From DATAEU01 sp046724395 (lineage in GTDB: Bacteria; Actinomycetota; UBA4738; HRBIN12): a stretch of DNA of 17,070 nucleotides. The DNA is taken from contig JBKOWM010000160.1 in the NCBI GenBank assembly GCA_046724395.1, positions 1 to 17,070 on the forward strand. Reading direction: 5' to 3'. Position 1 is the first letter of the stretch, and each line of letters begins with the position of its first letter. A program made the position numbers and the translations under genes. Shown here in pieces: positions 12,324 through 17,070 of this stretch. The notes below the pieces were generated by a model. The model worked only from the letters and a program-made list of their open reading frames with translations, did no database searches and had not been told where the DNA came from.

Positions 12324-14261
12324 ATGCGGTCGCGCTACTCGCGCTGGGACGGCCGACAGGACCCGTTCGGTCCCGCGATCCCCGCCGCGGACCTGCTCGA
12401 GGAGATGTCGGAGGACATCCTTTCGGGCGCCGGCGCGCAGGGAGCGCTGCAGCGACTGCTGCGCCGCGGGATGCGAGGCCGCTTCGGCGGACTCGATTCG
12501 TTGCGCGCGCGCCTGCGTGCCGCTCGCGCGGAGGCCCAATCCGCGTTGGACCTCACCGGCCCGCTCGAGGACGTCCGGGAGCGGCTGGAGCAGCTGCTCG
12601 AGCGGGAGCGGGCGACGCTCTCGTTTGAAGCCACCGAGGACGCCAGGATGCGTGAAGCGTTTCTGGATCAGCTCCCCGCCGATGTTCCGGGCCAGATCCG
12701 TGAGCTGACGGAGTATCGATTCGTCGACGCCGCGGCGCAGCGGATGTTCGACGAGCTGATGGAGCACGTCCGCGAGCAGGTGATGGGCGCGTACTTCCGC
12801 AACATGGCCGAGGGAATGCGCAACGTTACGCCGGAGCAGCTGACCCGTTTCAAGGACATGCTCGCCGAACTCAACGGGCTGATCGAGAAGCGGGAGAGCG
12901 GCGACCTGACCGCGGAGGACTTCTCGGCATTCATGGCGCGATACGGCGACTTCTTCCCCGACGATCCGAAGACGCTCGACGAGCTGCTGGAGAACATGGC
13001 CCGACGGATGGCGGCGATGTCGAGCCTGCTCGCCTCGATGTCGCCGCAGCAGCGCGCCGAGCTGCAGGCGCTCGCCGAGCAGGTCATGGCGGACATGGAT
13101 CTCGCGTTCGAGGTCGACAGGCTCGGGTCGAACCTCGCATCGTTGTTCCCGCAGATGCCGTGGGGCGAGCCGATGCCCGGCGAGGGCGAGGGCTCGGCGC
13201 CGCTGTCGGCGACCGTCGATGCCATGGAGCGGCTTCACGACTTCGAGGACCTCGATCGAGCGATGCAGGGCGACTACGCGGGCGCGTCGCTCGAGGACGT
13301 CGACGAGGATGCGCTCCGCCGATCAGTCGGCGAGGATGCGGTTCGCGACCTGCGTCGTCTCAGGGAGATCGAACGGGCGCTCGAGCGCGCGGGCCTCGTG
13401 CAGCGTCGCGACGGCCGGCTCGAGGTCACGCCGCGAGGTGCGAGGAAGATGGGCGAACGCGCGCTCGTGCGTGTGTTCGAGCGGCTCCGCCGCGACCGGG
13501 AGGGCACGCACGAGGCACGGGACCCCGGTGGTACTGCCGAGCCGACCGGCGCCACGAGACCGTGGCGGTTCGGGGACGGCGGGCAGATCGCGGTACAGCG
13601 CACGGTCTTCAACGCGGTCGTGCGAGGGGGAATGGGCGGGCGCGCTCCGAGGCTTCGGGCCGAGGACTTCGAACTCGTCGACGCCGAGCAGCGAACCGAG
13701 ACGGCGACGGCGCTCCTTCTCGATCTGTCGTTCTCGATGCCGCTCCGCGGCCACTTCGTCCACGCGAAGAAGATGGCCCTTGCCCTGCACGCGCTGATCG
13801 AGGGCCGGTACCCGCACGACCGCCTGTACCTCGTCGGGTTCAGCGACTACGCGCGGCAGATGGAGCCGAGGGATCTCACCGCGGCGGGGTGGGAGCGGGT
13901 ATACGGCACGAACATGCATCACGCCTTCAACCTCGCCGGCAGACTGCTCGCGCAGCATCCGCGGGCGGCGCGGCAGGTCATCATGGTGACCGACGGCGAG
14001 CCGACGGCGCATCTCGAGGGTGAGCGCGCGTTCTTCTCGTGGCCACCCATTCCCAAGACCATCGACCTCACGCTTACGGAGGCTATGCGGCTGGCCAGGG
14101 CGGGAGTGACACTCAACATCTTCATGCTCGAAGAGTCCTCGGGTCTGATCCGATTCATGGAGCGACTGGCGCGGCTGACCGCGGGTCGCGTCTTCCTGAT
14201 GGACGACCGCGCGCTGGGTGAGTTCGTCGTGCGCGACTACGTCGCCGGCCGGCCGCGATAG
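12324..14261 (+). CDS. VWA-domain protein, probable partner of the AAA+ ATPase
   Basis: This 645-residue protein has a long helical N-terminal half and a C-terminal von Willebrand factor A domain (about residues 460-640). The MIDAS metal site is complete: Asp467-x-Ser469-x-Ser471 in LLDLSFSMP, a Thr in YGTNMHHAF and Asp557 in MVTDGEP. Residues 1-330 are rich in Leu, Glu, Arg and Met, with predicted helical bundles (for example FEDLDRAMQGDYAGASLEDV), and residues 365-430 look like a small winged or helical module (LVQRRDGRLEVTPRGARKMG). Such VWA proteins act with MoxR/ChlI-type ATPases; the candidate here lies at 8921, separated by a membrane protein and a convergent phosphoesterase. No signal peptide is present. 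The last 25 bases overlap the end of the opposite-strand methyltransferase gene. Confidence 0.9.
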   Translation: MRSRYSRWDGRQDPFGPAIPAADLLEEMSEDILSGAGAQGALQRLLRRGMRGRFGGLDSLRARLRAARAEAQSALDLTGPLEDVRERLEQLLERERATLSFEATEDARMREAFLDQLPADVPGQIRELTEYRFVDAAAQRMFDELMEHVREQVMGAYFRNMAEGMRNVTPEQLTRFKDMLAELNGLIEKRESGDLTAEDFSAFMARYGDFFPDDPKTLDELLENMARRMAAMSSLLASMSPQQRAELQALAEQVMADMDLAFEVDRLGSNLASLFPQMPWGEPMPGEGEGSAPLSATVDAMERLHDFEDLDRAMQGDYAGASLEDVDEDALRRSVGEDAVRDLRRLREIERALERAGLVQRRDGRLEVTPRGARKMGERALVRVFERLRRDREGTHEARDPGGTAEPTGATRPWRFGDGGQIAVQRTVFNAVVRGGMGGRAPRLRAEDFELVDAEQRTETATALLLDLSFSMPLRGHFVHAKKMALALHALIEGRYPHDRLYLVGFSDYARQMEPRDLTAAGWERVYGTNMHHAFNLAGRLLAQHPRAARQVIMVTDGEPTAHLEGERAFFSWPPIPKTIDLTLTEAMRLARAGVTLNIFMLEESSGLIRFMERLARLTAGRVFLMDDRALGEFVVRDYVAGRPR

Positions 14262-15103
14262 TCGCGCACGGCGTCGGCGCTACGAGCGGCGCTGTTCCAC
14301 CACATCGTCACGATCCGTGTCGTCGCCGGTCCGACCGACCAGAGTCCCTGGACGCGGCGTAGCCGATCACCGAGTGCGCCCGCGATCGCCTCGTCCGCCT
14401 CGGCCCGCAGGCACAGTCGTCTGCGAACGAGTGCTACGGCGTCCTCGCGGCGTTCGAACCCGGAGGGCTGCGGCTCGGCGACTCGCTCGTCCCACCCCGG
14501 TGACGCGCCGAGCTCCCGCAGCACGTCGCGCGCGTCCTCGGCCGTCGGAGAGGTCGGGCGCTCCAGATCGTAGAACCGAATCCACAGGTCGTTCATCCAT
14601 GACCAGGGATGTTCGCCCGTGAGCTCGAGGACGACGCGGGCGCGGGCATGATCGTCGAGCGCCCGCACGAACGGCGCGACGTGGGGCACGTTGTACAGGA
14701 CGTGCCCGCAGACGACGACGTCGCACACCGGGCTGTGCCCCGCGCTCGCCGGCCACGCGCCCTCCACCGTCTCGACGCGGACGCCGGTCGCGGCCGCCGT
14801 CTCGCGGAAGGCCGCGAGCATCGCGGCCGCGGCGTCCACCCCCACGATCAGCGATGCTCTGCCGCCGAGCGGCAGCGAGGTCGATCCACCGCCCACGCCG
14901 ACGTCGAGGACCGTCCCGCCGTCGCTAAGGGCCTCGTTTGCGCGGATGGTCGTGGCCGTCGGCGCCACCGAGGCCGACCGTTCGGCGCGCCGGCGGAACA
15001 GCTCCGTCGGGAAGCCGTATGGGGACTCGGGCGCCTGCAACAGGATCGGCTCCGGGATCGCCCACGCCTCGAGCGCTTCGCGCCAGCGGTCGGCCGCGTT
15101 CAC
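14237..15103 (-). CDS. Class I SAM-dependent methyltransferase
   Basis: This soluble methyltransferase of about 288 residues has SAM motif I VLDVGVGGGSTSL, the acidic motif II region GVDAAAAMLAAF, and a later VCDVVVCGHVLYNVPHV strand. The substrate is not predictable. The N-terminal region WREALEAWAIPEPIL and APESPYGFPTELF resembles uncharacterised actinobacterial methyltransferases. I choose GTG at 15103, which begins one base after the TGA stop of the CoA-transferase gene, because WRE should lie close to the N-terminus. An ATG at 15145 would add 14 residues and a 41-base overlap. Neither has a clear Shine-Dalgarno sequence, so translation is probably coupled to the upstream gene. Its 3' end overlaps the VWA gene by 25 bases on the other strand. 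Confidence 0.85.
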   Translation of the reverse strand: MNAADRWREALEAWAIPEPILLQAPESPYGFPTELFRRRAERSASVAPTATTIRANEALSDGGTVLDVGVGGGSTSLPLGGRASLIVGVDAAAAMLAAFRETAAATGVRVETVEGAWPASAGHSPVCDVVVCGHVLYNVPHVAPFVRALDDHARARVVLELTGEHPWSWMNDLWIRFYDLERPTSPTAEDARDVLRELGASPGWDERVAEPQPSGFERREDAVALVRRRLCLRAEADEAIAGALGDRLRRVQGLWSVGPATTRIVTMWWNSAARSADAVRDYRGRPAT

Positions 15104-15104
15104 G

Positions 15105-16286
15105 TCATAGGCCCGTTGCTCGTCGAAGCTCCTCCACGACCTCATCCGTGTGCTCGCCGAGGCGCGGCGGCGGACGGCGGACGCCGAGGAGCGCCCCACC
15201 GAAGCGGATCGGGTTCGCGACGAGCGCAACGTCGCCACCTGGGCCGTGGACTCGTTGAACGACGGCGGCCGCCTCCGGCGAGGCGAACACCTCGTCGAGC
15301 GTCCGAACCGGCGCGCAGGGGACGCCGGCGGTCGTGAGCGCGTCGACCCACGTGGTGGCGGGAGCGGTTACGAACGTGTTCTCGAGCGAGCGGGCCAGCT
15401 CCTCGCGATGGGCGACGCGGTCGGCGTTCGTCGCGAATCGAGGATCCGCCGCAAGGGCTGGCAGGCCGATCACCTCGGCGGTGCGCTCGAACAGCCGGTC
15501 GTTCCCGGCCGCGAGGATGAACGGCCGGTCCGAGGCGCGGAACAGCTGGTAGGGCGCGATGTTCGGATGCGCGTTGCCCATCGGGCGCGGCACGACCCCG
15601 CCGAGCAGGTAGTTCGCCGCCTGGTTGACCAGGGCTGCGAGGGAGGCCTCGAAGAGCGAGACGACGACGCGCTCGCCGCGGCCCGTCCGCTCGCGAGCGA
15701 GGAGCGCCGCCTGGATGCCGCTCGCGGCGTAGAGACCCGCGATGACATCGAGAAGGGCGACACCAACCTTCGTCGGCTCGTCGCCCGGATGGCCGGTGAA
15801 GCTCATGAGGCCCGAGAGCGCCTGCACGATGATGTCGTAGCCAGGGCGCGCCGCACTCTCGCCGGTCTCCGAGAACGCCACGAGAGAGCAGAAGATTAGC
15901 CGTGGGTTGTCTTGAACAAGCGTCGCGTAATCGAGCCCGAACCGGCGCATGAGCCCAGGGCGGAAGTTCTCGACGACGACGTCGGCCGTGGACGCGAGCG
16001 CGCGGGCGACGCGCGACCCGCGATCGCTCGTCAGCTCGAGCGCGATCGAGCGCTTGTTCCGGTTGAGCGACAGAAAGTAGGCGGCGTCCTCGCCAACGAA
16101 CGGCGGCCCCCAGCTGCGGGTGTCGTCGCCCCCGTCCGGGCGCTCGACCTTGATCACGTCCGCGCCGAGGTCGGCCAGGATCATGGTCGCGAGCGGCCCG
16201 GCGAGCACCCGCGAGAAGTCTGCGACGCGGACGCCGGCGAGGGGGAGGCCCGCCGCAGGCGGCGCCACATCCGTGGATTCCGACAC
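15105..16286 (-). CDS. Family III CoA-transferase (CaiB/BaiF type)
   Basis: This 393-residue enzyme of the formyl-CoA:oxalate/carnitine CoA-transferase family moves CoA between carboxylic acids through an acyl-enzyme intermediate. Family features are GVRVADFSRVLAGPLATMIL, LGADVIKVERPDGGDDTR, SLNRNKRSIALEL, VVENFRPGLMRRFGLDY and the catalytic Asp151 in RPGYDIIVQALSG, followed by PYQLFRASDRPFILAAGND. The usual glycine-rich GFGxxG segment just before the catalytic Asp reads AFSETG instead. The length is normal for the family. GTG at 16286 is chosen because GGAG lies six bases upstream and the first beta strand begins at residue 17. The open frame further upstream crosses the promoter and hairpin and is non-coding. 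The acid substrates are unknown. The following methyltransferase is probably cotranscribed. Confidence 0.92.
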   Translation of the reverse strand: MSESTDVAPPAAGLPLAGVRVADFSRVLAGPLATMILADLGADVIKVERPDGGDDTRSWGPPFVGEDAAYFLSLNRNKRSIALELTSDRGSRVARALASTADVVVENFRPGLMRRFGLDYATLVQDNPRLIFCSLVAFSETGESAARPGYDIIVQALSGLMSFTGHPGDEPTKVGVALLDVIAGLYAASGIQAALLARERTGRGERVVVSLFEASLAALVNQAANYLLGGVVPRPMGNAHPNIAPYQLFRASDRPFILAAGNDRLFERTAEVIGLPALAADPRFATNADRVAHREELARSLENTFVTAPATTWVDALTTAGVPCAPVRTLDEVFASPEAAAVVQRVHGPGGDVALVANPIRFGGALLGVRRPPPRLGEHTDEVVEELRRATGL

Positions 16287-16315
16287 GCCGAGCTCCGCGC
16301 GGACGGGACGTGAGC

Positions 16316-16349
16316 GGAGCCGCCGGAACCCGAAGGTTCCAGCGGCTCC
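16316..16349 (-). promoter_or_regulatory. 15-bp hairpin with UUCG tetraloop at the 5' end of the CoA-transferase mRNA
   Basis: Read on the minus strand, GGAGCCGCTGGAACC, loop TTCG, then GGTTCCGGCGGCTCC. All 15 positions pair, with one U-G wobble, and the loop is C(UUCG)G, an exceptionally stable tetraloop. The first base of the stem (16349) lies exactly six bases after the -10 hexamer, so the predicted mRNA begins with the hairpin. About 30 bases then lead to the GTG at 16286. There is no following U-run, which argues against a simple intrinsic terminator. Confidence 0.75.
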
Positions 16350-16385
16350 GCGTGCGTTATACCGCGGCGTCGGCCAAAGGGTCAA
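16350..16385 (-). promoter_or_regulatory. Sigma-70-type promoter of the CoA-transferase/methyltransferase unit
   Basis: On the minus strand, TTGACC (16385-16380), an 18-base spacer, TATAAC (16361-16356) and then six bases to the predicted start of transcription at 16349. This is the only place in the window with both a good -35 and a good -10. The predicted leader is 63 bases and includes a long hairpin. Confidence 0.7.
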
Positions 16386-16452
16386 ACCGGTCGGAGGACG
16401 TCGGTGCCGAGGGCGGGTGGCGGCGCGACGGGGAAGTTGCGAGGATGTGCAC

Positions 16453-17070
16453 ATGAACCAGGAGAGCCTCGACCGGGCCAACGCCTTTCTCGCCGTCGTC
16501 GCCGAGCGAACGCAGCCCGGCGAGATGCTCTCGACCACGCCGGCGGAGATCGGCCGGGAGATGGGGCTCCCCGAGCCGCTCGCGGCCGCGCGCGCCGTCC
16601 GCGCGCTCCTCGCGCGCCGGCGCCTGGAGGTCGTCGATGGGAGGTACCGACTCGTCGATGCGAGGCCGATCGATCCCGGCGAGCGAGAGCAGGTCGCGCG
16701 TCCGCGCCGCCCCAGGACCAAGGCCGCGACGCGCTCCGAGCGCGCCGAGACCGGCGGCCGCCCCACGTACTCGGAGGTCGGGCGTGAGGCGATCGAACGC
16801 CTCATCGACCTCGGGCGCGAGGTCGGCAGCCTTCGCGCGAACCTGAAGACCGCCCGGGAGGAGGCGCGGGCCGCCCGCGAGGCCCGCGACGAGGCTGAGC
16901 GCCGCGCCTCGAGCCTGTCCGGCCGCGTACACGACCTGGAGGGACGTGCCGAGATGGCCGAGGCGAACCTGCGGACCCTCCTCGCTGCCGCCAGGGGTGC
17001 GGGAAAGGACGTGGTGGGCGACAGCGAGATGGAGGCGATCCTCGGCGTCCTGAAGGGCGGACCCCAGGAC
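16453..17070 (+). CDS. Winged-helix plus coiled-coil protein (3' end outside window)
   Basis: This gene runs off the right edge; 206 codons are visible with no stop. Residues 1-70 look like a winged-helix DNA-binding domain: NQESLDRANAFLAVVAER, then STTPAEIGREMGL as a probable helix-turn-helix, AARAVRALLARRRLEV as the next helix and VDGRYRLV as the wing strand. A basic, Pro-rich linker follows (RPRRPRTK). About residues 110-180 form an Ala/Glu/Arg heptad-like coiled coil (for example REARDEAERRASSLSGRV), and GGDS-like acidic residues and a short helix come at the end. GAGG lies eight bases before the ATG at 16453. Third positions are strongly G/C in this frame and not in competing frames on either strand. 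It is divergent from the CoA-transferase gene. I do not recognise the family; regulation of DNA or chromosome structure is a guess. Confidence 0.75.
   Translation, partial: MNQESLDRANAFLAVVAERTQPGEMLSTTPAEIGREMGLPEPLAAARAVRALLARRRLEVVDGRYRLVDARPIDPGEREQVARPRRPRTKAATRSERAETGGRPTYSEVGREAIERLIDLGREVGSLRANLKTAREEARAAREARDEAERRASSLSGRVHDLEGRAEMAEANLRTLLAAARGAGKDVVGDSEMEAILGVLKGGPQD

Noticed and set aside
16316..16349. Treating the UUCG hairpin as an intrinsic terminator on either strand.
   Set aside because: There is no U-run after it on the minus strand, and no plus-strand gene lies upstream to terminate; its position at +1 fits an mRNA 5' structure better.
16287..16805. Upstream extension of the CoA-transferase to 566 residues.
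   Set aside because: The extension crosses a good promoter, a hairpin and the divergent coiled-coil gene; the family length is met from GTG 16286.
16357..16932. A 191-codon minus-strand frame opposite the coiled-coil gene.
   Set aside because: The plus-strand frame from 16453 has a Shine-Dalgarno sequence, stronger codon bias and a coherent winged-helix/coiled-coil sequence.
1..17070. A CRISPR array, mobile element, tRNA/rRNA gene or novel multi-gene defence system.
   Set aside because: I saw no regularly spaced repeats, transposase or integrase motifs, or RNA gene features, and the genes form ordinary chromosomal neighbourhoods with one shared codon bias.

Overview
The window is a stretch of GC-rich, densely packed bacterial chromosome. 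Several traits point to an uncultured actinobacterium, with a high-GC Chloroflexota relative as the main alternative. These are the strongly G/C-biased third codon positions, a DUF5317 protein, a UvrD2-type helicase with a C-terminal HRDC domain, an MpaB/DUF2236 protein, and above all many apparently leaderless genes preceded by a bare TANNNT -10 element. I see no RNA genes, insertion sequences, phage genes or CRISPR array, and no gene-free stretch longer than 300 bases.

Layout: (1) 1-1464: the 3' part of a NarL-type sensor histidine kinase converges on a DUF5317 membrane protein, and the two coding ends overlap by 137 bp. (2) 1565-6398, plus strand: a NERD nuclease/SF1 helicase, an MpaB-like DUF2236 protein, a HAD-IIA phosphatase, a UbiE-like methyltransferase and a UbiA-like membrane protein, the last three nearly touching or overlapping. 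(3) 6403-8334, minus strand: UvrD2-like helicase. (4) 8453-10761, plus strand: a VOC/glyoxalase protein, a MoxR/magnesium-chelatase-like AAA+ ATPase and a small four-helix membrane protein. (5) 10769-12241, minus strand: a secreted phospholipase C/acid phosphatase-type phosphoesterase. (6) 12324-14261, plus strand: a VWA protein that is the probable partner of the AAA+ ATPase. (7) 14237-16286, minus strand: a family III CoA-transferase followed by a class I methyltransferase. (8) 16453 to the right edge, plus strand: a winged-helix/coiled-coil protein cut by the window end.

The most interesting signals are regulatory rather than a new gene system. Seven genes on both strands share TANNNT followed by 6-8 bases and then the start codon, with no Shine-Dalgarno sequence. 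At three junctions the TAG stop of the upstream gene forms the first three bases of that -10 element. An eighth gene, the UbiE-like methyltransferase, fits the same pattern, but the codon at the predicted position is ATC, and its family signature begins before any ATG, GTG or TTG. The CoA-transferase instead has a full -35/-10 promoter, and its predicted transcript begins at the first base of a 15-bp hairpin closed by a UUCG tetraloop.

Functionally the genes look like ordinary chromosomal content: DNA repair helicases, an AAA+/VWA chaperone-like pair, lipid or quinone-type modification, and a two-component sensor. I found no convincing evidence of a new multi-gene system. The NERD-helicase is the only gene with a plausible link to defence.
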